Part shown: positions 35,769 through 43,662 of the stretch, piece after piece | Layout: every line of letters begins with the position of its first letter | How positions within the stretch are numbered: the first letter of the stretch is position 1 | From: Candidatus Geocrenenecus huangii | GTDB taxonomy: Archaea > Thermoproteota > Nitrososphaeria_A > Caldarchaeales > Wolframiiraptoraceae | Assembly (NCBI GenBank): GCA_023268155.1 | Contig: JALNKM010000002.1 | Coordinates: forward strand, 124,001-188,000 | Reading direction: 5' to 3' | DNA: 64,000 nt | Translations under genes and position numbers: made by a program | Notes under the pieces: generated by a model | What the model was told of the DNA's origin: nothing | The model's input: the letters and a program-made list of their open reading frames with translations, nothing else | The model's database searches: none

Positions 35769-36941
35769 TTAGAGATGTATTGGTGCTTCTTCTGTTACTA
35801 TTGAATGTATTCTAATATCGTATTCTGCTAGGTTTTGAAGTATGGGTGTTGGGGATAAATATTCAGGTGGATAGACTCCTCTAGCCTTGATCTCTTCTTC
35901 TCCTAGCATTATTGCGAGTGCGGCTGGAGGTGTCCCGGTTAAGTATGCTGTAGCGGTCGTATCAAATTCCTCGTATGCTTCTTCATGGCTCATCATCGTA
36001 TAGATAGTGTACTTCATATGTTTTCTACCTTTCTTTCCTTTAACTTCTACGGCTATTCCAGCATATCCCGATACTTTACCAGCAAGCTCTTCAGGATTCG
36101 GTAAAACAGCGTAGAGAACCCTGGCAGGCGAAACCTCCTGACCGTCGACCTTAACTTTCTTCTTACTGAGTAGACCAATTACTTTTAGTACTTTTAGTAT
36201 TTGGACTACATCTTTAGGTATGGAGAGCTTAAAGTCTACATATTTTATGCCTTTAATGTATTTGGGAAGCGTGAAGACTTCTTCATGTGAGACAGCGTAT
36301 ACGGGTAACCTGTTAATAGGTGATGGAAACTCGTATTCTTCATATCCGCTCAGAGGTGGAAGCTTCTTAAATCTACCATTCTGATAAATGTATGCGGATT
36401 CAAAAAGTTCTGCAAAGTATACTTCTTTAGAGAAGAGCGGTGTTAGATGGCTTCTCATGCCTTTAACTATACTGCTTTCACAGTCTCTAATCTTTATAGA
36501 TTCTACTTTTGTTAATTGGTCTGCAGCATATCTAGCGAAAAGATTAGATAATCCTGGGTCTTCACCCATGCAGATTATTCCTGTTAATCCTCCTTCTTTA
36601 AATGCTTCATGGAATTTCAGCTGCTGGTCTGGATCGTCACTTGCTAGGTCTATGTAGTGTGCTCCAGATTTAAGAGAAGCTTTCATCAACTGAATATTGA
36701 ATCTCGGGAGAGTCGCATTGATCAATACATCCGAATTCTTAGCGATTCTAACTACCTGCTCAATATTCATCGCATTTACTCTCTTTGGAATTACCTTCTT
36801 TCTACCTGTTTCTAACGCTACCTTCTTAGCTCTATCATAGTATTTATCTGCAAGTATTAATTCTTCAATTTCTTCGCTTTTCGCAAGATGTTTAGCTATA
36901 ACTGACCCTACCGCTCCTACTCCAACAATAACTGCTTTCAG
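35769..36941 (-). CDS. Saccharopine dehydrogenase-like oxidoreductase (paralogue 3), probable CTG start
   Basis: The first ATG (36770) would give 333 residues without the cofactor-binding motif. The same frame is open upstream to 36982 and encodes a proper Rossmann start, KAVIVGVGAVGSVIAKHLAK, aligned with paralogues 1 and 2. No ATG, GTG or TTG lies in that stretch, but CTG at 36941-36939 follows a GAGAGGTGA ribosome-binding site by six bases. The full protein is then about 390 residues, as in the paralogues (385 and 415). Middle motif MGEDPGLSNLFARYAADQL is conserved. A TATA-like TTTTATATG lies near 36985-36995. Role as for the other two. Confidence 0.8.
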   Translation of the reverse strand: MKAVIVGVGAVGSVIAKHLAKSEEIEELILADKYYDRAKKVALETGRKKVIPKRVNAMNIEQVVRIAKNSDVLINATLPRFNIQLMKASLKSGAHYIDLASDDPDQQLKFHEAFKEGGLTGIICMGEDPGLSNLFARYAADQLTKVESIKIRDCESSIVKGMRSHLTPLFSKEVYFAELFESAYIYQNGRFKKLPPLSGYEEYEFPSPINRLPVYAVSHEEVFTLPKYIKGIKYVDFKLSIPKDVVQILKVLKVIGLLSKKKVKVDGQEVSPARVLYAVLPNPEELAGKVSGYAGIAVEVKGKKGRKHMKYTIYTMMSHEEAYEEFDTTATAYLTGTPPAALAIMLGEEEIKARGVYPPEYLSPTPILQNLAEYDIRIHSIVTEEAPIHL

Positions 36942-37198
36942 AGTTTCACCTCTCGAAAGACTGCCCGAAAGAATAACGACTCATATAAAAGACTGTAGAA
37001 AAGAGTAGGCCGACAACAATCCATTAATCTTCACCAAACCAGTTTCCATTAGCTATCTCTATTACTGCCTACGGAGACTTATTTATCTTTCCAAGTCAGG
37101 GTAACCACAAGTTTATAAGATTAAGATTTACCGAGATATTACTTTAATAAATATTTCTCGATTCTATGTAGTCTATGAGCTCATAGATGGCTAGAATG

Positions 37199-37963
37199 TT
37201 ACGTTCCCTCTATTCTTGGTGCTATTAGGTAGTCTAGTTTTCCTGAAGGGATGGGGAAGCTGAGTTTTATGGGTTTGTTTGTTGATAGGTTCATGATTAC
37301 TTCTTCTGATAGGTCGCCTCCTGCTTTCACGATCTTGTCTAGATATGTTATGCTGAAGTTTGCCCATACTTCTTTATCCGCTTCTATCTCGTAGACTGCT
37401 GCGCCTGTTTTACTAAGCTTTGTCTGAACCGTCCCAAGCTCTCCTTTCGCCAGGAATATCACTTCCTCCGGGTTTATCGTTATCTTCACGTAGTCGCTTA
37501 CAACATCGCTATCCTTTATAGCGTCTTTCACAGCGTCTACGTTTAATCTAGCTTTCGCATCGAAGGATAGCTTGGGGGTCGTGCTCCTTGCCTCAACAGT
37601 CTCCAAAGTATTTAAGGTGAAGGTTCTCTCCCGAGAGCTCGTTGCATCCAGCAGCACTATGCTAAGCTTTCTGGCCTGGTCATCATATACTATCGTTAAG
37701 GATTCTCCCTTCTTAACCCTTCTAAGAAACTTCATCATCTCAGATATGCTTAAAGTCATCTGGAGCTCTCCACTACATTCATATTCTTCAGCCGCCGAGT
37801 TACTTAGCTCGAAGTCAACTAGAGATATGTGGGCTGGATCCATAGCTATCAACCTAATGCCTTCATCGGTAATCTTGAATGTCCCCTCATCTACAACGGC
37901 TTGTACTGCCTTCATCAAGTCCGAGAAGTAATCCGCGCTCGGTAACCTAATCCTAAAAGACAT
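37199..37963 (-). CDS. pcn: DNA polymerase sliding clamp PCNA
   Basis: The 254-residue protein has the usual PCNA length and features: an N-terminal RIRLPSADYFSDLMKAVQAVVDEGTFKITDEGIRL, a LIAMDPAHISLVDFEL strand, the interdomain loop (about 118-130) and the C-terminal LDYLIAPRIEG strand that binds PIP-box partners. It rings DNA and tethers polymerases, FEN-1 and ligase. Only one copy is seen here. A TATA-like TTTTAAAC lies about 35-45 bases upstream on the minus strand. Confidence 0.93.
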   Translation of the reverse strand: MSFRIRLPSADYFSDLMKAVQAVVDEGTFKITDEGIRLIAMDPAHISLVDFELSNSAAEEYECSGELQMTLSISEMMKFLRRVKKGESLTIVYDDQARKLSIVLLDATSSRERTFTLNTLETVEARSTTPKLSFDAKARLNVDAVKDAIKDSDVVSDYVKITINPEEVIFLAKGELGTVQTKLSKTGAAVYEIEADKEVWANFSITYLDKIVKAGGDLSEEVIMNLSTNKPIKLSFPIPSGKLDYLIAPRIEGT

Positions 37964-38206
37964 CTTCTCTCGAATTCGATGATGTAACGGGAGTTTAAAA
38001 GGTTGACTCTACCAGAAGAGATGGAGATTTTCTTTGTCTTACTTAGAGCAGGAGGGGGTCAAACTTTAGATAAAAATTCGGGCTAACCACTATAATACAA
38101 TTTAGATATTCAAAGCATTAAGAGAAGTTATCTAGCCTGTGCATGTCGAGTTATAAAAATATTTATTTTAAGAGTGATAGAGATTATTCGAACGGCGCGG
38201 CGTAGT

Positions 38207-39760
38207 ATGGAGCTCAGAATCGAGCTAGAAGGATACCTTGAGTTAACCACAGAGGTAAATAGTATAGCGTCTCAGGTATCTGAGTTAATTAGAGAAGTAA
38301 ATGAAAGATTTAGAGAAAGTATCCAAATAAAGGAAGCTGCTGAGGCTGCAATCATAGTAGAGTATGGTGGAGAAGGAAGAAGGCTTAGAGTAAAGATAAT
38401 ATCTGGGGGAAGGCTTAGAGCTCATGATGCATTTCTCAGATTGAAGAACCTGTTGGTGGAAAAGCTTGGACAATCTATGAAGGTCGGTGTGAGAGAGGTC
38501 TTCGTAGATAAGCTCGTAGTCAAGATCTCGGGGGAGCATGTAAATAGGCAATCTGCTGAAGAAAAGCTTAAAGGTGTTGCTGAAATATCAGTAGAAGACA
38601 ATACATTAGTCTTGATCTTTAGAAACCTATCCGACCACGATATACGTGATAGAATAGTGGATAGAGCGATAAGATTAGTTAGGGAGAAAGAAAAAGTTGT
38701 AGAAGAAGCTGAGAAGCTTGCACCATTCGGTACACTTTTGAGGAAAGGTGTAGAGAAAACATTTCTATTCGATGGAGAGATCTCTGCTGAAGCGGAAAGA
38801 CTCGGATGGGCTAAACGTTATCCGGGTAGAGGTCAATGGATCTTCACAGGCCCCATGACCGCTCTACTTAGAACGTTGTCAGAATTGATAATTGACTACG
38901 TTGCGAAACCGCTCGGCTTCCAGGAATGGATGTTCCCGAGACTAATGCCTTTCGATGTATTCCGGAGACTTTCAACCTACGTAGAGCATTTGCCAGAAGG
39001 ATTATTCTATGTTTGCGCTCCGCCTAGAGATCCATCAGCTTTTGAAGAATTTAAGAGAGAATATATGTTGAGGAGGGAGCTGAGGAAAGATTTACTTAAG
39101 AATATTTTAGAAGAGCCTGGATATGTTCTAGAAGCTGTACAGTGTCCACCATTCTACCAATATTTCTCAGAAGAGATTGTTAGACTAGAAGACTTGCCTA
39201 TCAAGGTCTTCGATGTCTTAGGAGGATGGACTTGGAGAAACGAGGCTGGAGGAGTCGAGGGTATTGTCAGAACAAACGAGTTCTGGAGGATGGAGATGGT
39301 CTTCTTGGCAAGCCCCGAGGAAATAATTGAGATAAGAAATAAAGTAACAGAGTTATCGATAGAGTTAATCGATAAGATTCTAGACATGGAGTGGAGGTTG
39401 GTGGCTGGAGCACCTTTCTTCTTATCCCCTGAAGAAGCTTCTAAACGTCTCATAGATGTATCAAGCCTCGACAAGATACCCACACTCGACATAGAAGTTT
39501 ACCTACCTTATAGAGGAGCGAGAGATAAAGCCGAGTGGCTTGAGATAACAGCTGCAACCGTCCATAGAGATTATTACGTTAAAGCATTCAAGATTAAAGA
39601 AGCTAAGAATAGGGAGATATGGACTGGATGCGTAGGCCATGGATTAACAAGGTGGGCTGCGGGATTCCTAGCTAGACATGGCTTCAATTTTGATTCTTGG
39701 CCTAAAGAAGTAAAGAGTAGAATAAAAGAGCTCCCGCAACCACCTAGAACAGTTACCTAG
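38207..39760 (+). CDS. serS: Type II (methanogen-type) seryl-tRNA synthetase
   Basis: The protein charges tRNA-Ser with serine. It belongs to the rare zinc-dependent class: the Zn ligands appear as Cys313 in VQCPPFYQ, a Glu in the motif-2 stretch RTNEFWRMEM, and Cys475 in TGCVGHGLTRWAAG, which also forms class II motif 3. The N-terminal domain differs from the coiled coil of ordinary SerRS. The frame opens at GTG 38174, but the TATA-like box (38148-38160) is too close to it and family members begin near MELRIELEGYLE, so ATG 38207 (517 residues) is preferred. Confidence 0.92.
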   Translation: MELRIELEGYLELTTEVNSIASQVSELIREVNERFRESIQIKEAAEAAIIVEYGGEGRRLRVKIISGGRLRAHDAFLRLKNLLVEKLGQSMKVGVREVFVDKLVVKISGEHVNRQSAEEKLKGVAEISVEDNTLVLIFRNLSDHDIRDRIVDRAIRLVREKEKVVEEAEKLAPFGTLLRKGVEKTFLFDGEISAEAERLGWAKRYPGRGQWIFTGPMTALLRTLSELIIDYVAKPLGFQEWMFPRLMPFDVFRRLSTYVEHLPEGLFYVCAPPRDPSAFEEFKREYMLRRELRKDLLKNILEEPGYVLEAVQCPPFYQYFSEEIVRLEDLPIKVFDVLGGWTWRNEAGGVEGIVRTNEFWRMEMVFLASPEEIIEIRNKVTELSIELIDKILDMEWRLVAGAPFFLSPEEASKRLIDVSSLDKIPTLDIEVYLPYRGARDKAEWLEITAATVHRDYYVKAFKIKEAKNREIWTGCVGHGLTRWAAGFLARHGFNFDSWPKEVKSRIKELPQPPRTVT

Positions 39761-39949
39761 CTTCTAGAATAAATTGATTATTTACATCGTCTAATTCCTT
39801 CATGAATGCAGATCAATAGAGGTTGTAGAAGCATAACTATTTTACTTGAGCATACTAAGCTTCTTCTAGATCTGATAAATACTAGAAAACTGGTAAAAGT
39901 ATTGATTTTCGTTAAAGTTATAGGAAAGCATACATAAATCTACCAAGGG

Positions 39950-40900
39950 TTGAAGCTCTCGGTTAGAGGCATATATTCTACAGCTTTAATCAAGCTATTG
40001 ATAGACAAGGGATTTAAGATTGTGAAACCTACGAGATCTCAGATAGAGAGGTTCGGGTTAACAAACCTGGCTGTAGAACCCGAGGCAGTTATTTCAGATT
40101 CATCTGATAGACACTTTATAGAGATAAGAGGGGTCTTGGAGGTTGTCAACCCTCTAGTAGTCGAATTGAAAAACTTCTTCGAAGACTTGATCGTCATTTG
40201 GAGAATGAAGGATGCAAATAATTCATGGGTTAGAGTAGGTTTTCCAGTTGATGCTAAGAAGAAGCTTGATGAGCTGAGATCTATGATAGCTTATACCGTT
40301 CCATGGCATCACTACTGTAGAGCAGGGGGAGAAGCGATCTCAAATATGGTTAGTTTTGCTGAAGACTTAGTTGAGAAGGGACTTGTACCTCCTGAAGAAA
40401 TGAGCAGGATGTTTGAAGAACAAGTCAACCAGTTTACTCCAAGACTTAAGTCTAGAATAAGAATAGTCCACGTAAAACTTAATGGTAAAAGAATACTACT
40501 TGGACCTGGTAAAGTTATCTGGAGAAGTGATGAGACTATTAAAATCCTTAGGAGAATCATGAGCTCGGGAGTATACGATGGTTTAGGTATACAGAAGCAA
40601 GTTGGAGATTATGCTGTTACAGAGGCCAGGAAGCTAGATGTGTGGACCAAGACAAGCTATTATAGTTTATCTGGAAATTTTAAAGGCGCCTACTATAACA
40701 TCTCTACACCCATCGCATTCTATCCTGACCATATACATTACTTCGACCTCGATGTAGACGTAGTTTACCTCCCCAATCTTGAAGTTAAAATAATCGATAC
40801 AGAACTTCTTGAGCAAGCACTTAACCAAGAAATAATAAGCGGCAAGCTCTTCGAGAAAGCGTTAAAAACAGCCGATAGGATATGTTGTGAAAAACCTTAA
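39950..40900 (+). CDS. FAU-1-like RNA-binding protein / putative ribonuclease, short form
   Basis: The 316-residue protein starts at TTG with VRGIYSTALIKLLIDKGFKIVKPT, the N-terminal signature of the FAU-1 family (AU-rich RNA binding, RNase E/G-related), and has the TVPWHHYCRAGGEAI motif like the family TVPGHH segment plus a DUF402-like C-terminal part. Pyrococcus FAU-1 is about 470 residues, so the S1-like inserted region seems absent here. A DUF402 role in nucleotide diphosphate hydrolysis is another possibility. It is followed by a convergent ECF-type membrane protein gene. Confidence 0.68.
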   Translation: MKLSVRGIYSTALIKLLIDKGFKIVKPTRSQIERFGLTNLAVEPEAVISDSSDRHFIEIRGVLEVVNPLVVELKNFFEDLIVIWRMKDANNSWVRVGFPVDAKKKLDELRSMIAYTVPWHHYCRAGGEAISNMVSFAEDLVEKGLVPPEEMSRMFEEQVNQFTPRLKSRIRIVHVKLNGKRILLGPGKVIWRSDETIKILRRIMSSGVYDGLGIQKQVGDYAVTEARKLDVWTKTSYYSLSGNFKGAYYNISTPIAFYPDHIHYFDLDVDVVYLPNLEVKIIDTELLEQALNQEIISGKLFEKALKTADRICCEKP

Positions 40901-41595
40901 TCTTTCTTCTGCTTCACTAATGCTATTATCCATGGTTCTCTAAGACTTAGGAACAAGCCTTGTTTACTGAAGTTCTTTACAAGTATTATTGATGGAAACA
41001 GGCTTAACGCTACGTGTAATGTATTGTAGATAGCGGTGAAGAATAGGATTATTAGTAAACCTCCTATTCCAGTTTCTACCTCCACGCCTAGAGCTAGAGA
41101 TAGGAATTTTACAGCATATTCTAGAAAGAAGGGCATTGTTACTGCTAGAAGCACGTAGTTAGAGATGGATGTTGCTATAATCCTCATTAAGCTACTGAAT
41201 AAGAATACCGTAAGCCATGATGCTATAAATCTTGATTTTAGCTTACAGCATATCCATAAACCAGCCAGCATAGAAGCTACTGCAATAAATTTCATAGCTG
41301 GGCCTATGGGAGCCCATTCTCCAAATATATTGAGGATCAGCCAATAAGTTAATGCAGAGATAAATCCTGGAAAAGGTCCAAAACCTAAGAAAGCTGTTAC
41401 CACAGGTATCTCAGCTATATCGAATTTTAGGTAAGGTATTAATGGGAAAGAGAAACTTAAAGGCATCATTGCAAGAACGGCTGACAATGCTCCAAAGACT
41501 GTTGATATAGCAACTAGTAGAGAAATTCTCGACTCGAGGTGTCTTGGCATATATATAACCGGTTTTCTGGAATACTTAACCCTAAGTAAATACAA
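40897..41595 (-). CDS. RibU-like ECF transporter S component (paralogue 1)
   Basis: The 232-residue protein has about six spans and the RibU-type stretch PYLKFDIAEIPVVTAFLGFGP, in which D and P are typical of riboflavin-binding S components. A start at Met16 (MPRHLESRISLL) would remove a basic leader and fits the family better. No EcfA or EcfT genes lie in the window, so it must use an unlinked energising module or work alone. It overlaps the FAU-1-like gene by 4 bases at their convergent ends. Confidence 0.72.
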   Translation of the reverse strand: MYLLRVKYSRKPVIYMPRHLESRISLLVAISTVFGALSAVLAMMPLSFSFPLIPYLKFDIAEIPVVTAFLGFGPFPGFISALTYWLILNIFGEWAPIGPAMKFIAVASMLAGLWICCKLKSRFIASWLTVFLFSSLMRIIATSISNYVLLAVTMPFFLEYAVKFLSLALGVEVETGIGGLLIILFFTAIYNTLHVALSLFPSIILVKNFSKQGLFLSLREPWIIALVKQKKD

Positions 41596-41623
41596 AAAAA
41601 TAAGTAGATTATAAAGTTTATAT

Positions 41624-42460
41624 TTACGGTAGGATGCCGTTAAAAAAATCTTTCACAGCTTTCTCGTAGTCTGATTGATCTCCAACATCTATCCAGTAGC
41701 CATTATGGAGATATGCATATAGTTTATTCTGGTCTGCAAGTTCTGGGAATACATCTTCTTCAAGTGAGGAGGGTCTGTCAGATGGTATATAATCAAATAT
41801 AGCAGGTTCAAATACATAGATGCCTGCATTAACGAATCCTGGAACAGGTTGTCTAGGTTTCTCTCTAAATGCTATAACTCTCCCTTCTTCATCTATTGAA
41901 ACCAAGCCGAATCTTCTTGCATCTTCAACCCTCGTTAAAACAATTGTCGCAATACTATTCTTTTCTCTATGATATTTAATTAAACTCGGTATGTCTAATC
42001 CAGTAAATATTACGTCTCCATTAACTGTTAGAAAGGTAGTATTCAATTTCTTTTCAGCGTTCTTCACTGCTCCTGCTGTTCCGAGAGGAAACTTCTCTAT
42101 AGAATAATCGATCGACAAACCCATATGTCTACCATCTCCAAAATATTTTATTAAATGCTCGCCGAGATATCCTATTGCTAAAATGAAGTTGTAGATCCCT
42201 TGCTTCTTCATGTACATTATAATATGTTCAAGTAAAGGCTTGTATCCTATAGGTATCATTGATTTAGGTATACTATAAGTGAGGGGGGTTAAACCTGTTC
42301 CTCTACCCCCACACAGAATTAAACATTTTAATGATTCTCTCATCAACCTTTCTCGTACTGCTTCAATAATGAATGAACTCCTCTTTCTGGCAGGCACATA
42401 TCTCTTTAACGCATCCCATAACTCTACTGGAAACTCTATGCTAGTACGGTGCTTACTCAT
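41624..42460 (-). CDS. Sugar-phosphate nucleotidyltransferase fused to a ribbon-helix-helix domain
   Basis: Residues 1-42 (HRTSIEFPVELWDALKRYV then RSSFIIEAVRERLM) read as a complete ribbon-helix-helix DNA-binding motif. From residue 45 on, the protein is a NTP_transferase domain: CLILCGGRGTGLTPLTYSIPKSM, VNGDVIF (Mg-binding Asp), FREKP, NAGIYVFEP. The pyrophosphorylase loop has G-x-G-T-G where R is usual (GTRLxPLT), so catalysis could be altered. The nucleotide sugar could be GDP-mannose or similar. A TATA box (42486-42494) about 30 bases before the ATG implies that translation starts at the RHH domain, so the fusion is real. Confidence 0.8.
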   Translation of the reverse strand: MSKHRTSIEFPVELWDALKRYVPARKRSSFIIEAVRERLMRESLKCLILCGGRGTGLTPLTYSIPKSMIPIGYKPLLEHIIMYMKKQGIYNFILAIGYLGEHLIKYFGDGRHMGLSIDYSIEKFPLGTAGAVKNAEKKLNTTFLTVNGDVIFTGLDIPSLIKYHREKNSIATIVLTRVEDARRFGLVSIDEEGRVIAFREKPRQPVPGFVNAGIYVFEPAIFDYIPSDRPSSLEEDVFPELADQNKLYAYLHNGYWIDVGDQSDYEKAVKDFFNGILP

Positions 42461-42485
42461 ACATATTGGAGAATGAAGATGTACA

Positions 42486-42494
42486 TTATAAATT
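42486..42494 (-). promoter_or_regulatory. TATA box of the RHH-nucleotidyltransferase gene
   Basis: On the minus strand AATTTATAA is centred about 30 bases before the ATG at 42460, so the mRNA should start at or near that ATG and include the ribbon-helix-helix part. Confidence 0.5.
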
Positions 42495-42559
42495 TATGTA
42501 CTAAGAAACTTAAATAGAGATACAACATAATATATAAAACTTGTTTATGCATAAAACTA

Positions 42560-42568
42560 AAAATATAG
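42560..42568 (+). promoter_or_regulatory. TATA box of the gap-pgk operon
   Basis: AAAATATAG is centred about 26 bases before the gap ATG at 42590. It lies close to the divergent nucleotidyltransferase promoter, so both genes could share regulation. Confidence 0.45.
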
Positions 42569-42589
42569 CTTCACGATAATTAAATTGAG

Positions 42590-43612
42590 ATGGTTCTGAG
42601 AGTTGGAGTTAACGGAATGGGTAGAATTGGTAGATTGTTCCTACGAGCTGCATTAGAAGATCCAAGATATGGAAAGATGTTTGAAGTCGTAGCTTTCAAC
42701 GAATTAGCAGATACGAAGACTACAGCTCTACTTCTTAAGTACGACTCAATACACCGCAGACTCAATAAAGATATCTCATATACCAATAAAAGCATAACAG
42801 TAGATGGGAAAGAGATGATAGCGTACAGTGTTAAGGATCCTTCTCAGATACCCTGGAATGAAGTCGGAGTAGAAGTGGTTGTTGAGGCAACTGGACAATT
42901 CACTTCGAAGAGTGATGCTTCAAAACATATTAGAGATACTGTTAAGAAAGTCTTGGTTACAGCACCATGCAAAGATGCGGATGTAACAATAGTGCCTGGA
43001 GTTAATGACCACGTACTAGACTTGTCTAAACATAATGTTATCTCTGCAGCATCATGTACAACTAACTGTCTCGCACCCATGGTTAAAGTACTCTTAGACA
43101 ATTTCGGCATAAAGAAAGGATTCATGATAACAGTACACGCTTATACGAACGACCAGAGAGTTCTAGACCTAGTGCATAAAGACCTGAGAAGAGCTAGAGC
43201 CGCAGCTTTATCCATAATACCTACGACTACTGGAGCAGCTTCTGCACTCCACTTAGTAATCCCTGAAGTAAAAGGAAAAATGGATGGAATAGCTCTTAGA
43301 GTACCTGTACCGGATGGTTCAGTTACAGACTTAACAGCCGTCCTCGAAAGAGAGACAACAGTAGATGAAGTTAGAAAGGCATACAAGACAGCGGCCGAGG
43401 GTAAGATGAAGAAGATAATGGAGTATACAGAAGACCCGATCGTTTCAGCCGACATAATAGGTAACCCGCACTCATGCATTATTGACGGATTAAGTATAAT
43501 GACTATCGGAGAGAGGAGTGACATAGTAAAGGTTCTCGGCTGGTACGACAATGAGTGGGGATACAGCTGCAGACTCGTCGATATAGTGAACATGATTGCG
43601 GAGAAGCTTTGA
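42590..43612 (+). CDS. gap: Bacterial-type glyceraldehyde-3-phosphate dehydrogenase
   Basis: The 340-residue enzyme is of the classical bacterial/eukaryotic class I type (GVNGMGRIGRLFLRA, then SAASCTTNCLAPM with nucleophile Cys156, HAYTNDQ with general-base His, and WYDNEWGYSCRLVD near the end). Most archaea use a distinct class II enzyme, which begins with a VAINGYGTIGKRV-like Rossmann stretch. It converts glyceraldehyde 3-phosphate to 1,3-bisphosphoglycerate. The residue after the second strand is FNEL, not the usual IND, so cofactor preference (NAD or NADP) is uncertain. It lies 50 bases before pgk on the same strand. Confidence 0.92.
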   Translation: MVLRVGVNGMGRIGRLFLRAALEDPRYGKMFEVVAFNELADTKTTALLLKYDSIHRRLNKDISYTNKSITVDGKEMIAYSVKDPSQIPWNEVGVEVVVEATGQFTSKSDASKHIRDTVKKVLVTAPCKDADVTIVPGVNDHVLDLSKHNVISAASCTTNCLAPMVKVLLDNFGIKKGFMITVHAYTNDQRVLDLVHKDLRRARAAALSIIPTTTGAASALHLVIPEVKGKMDGIALRVPVPDGSVTDLTAVLERETTVDEVRKAYKTAAEGKMKKIMEYTEDPIVSADIIGNPHSCIIDGLSIMTIGERSDIVKVLGWYDNEWGYSCRLVDIVNMIAEKL

Positions 43613-43662
43613 ATATTCGATGTATCCACAATTAAATCTTCTACATTCGAGGTTGTGAGAAT

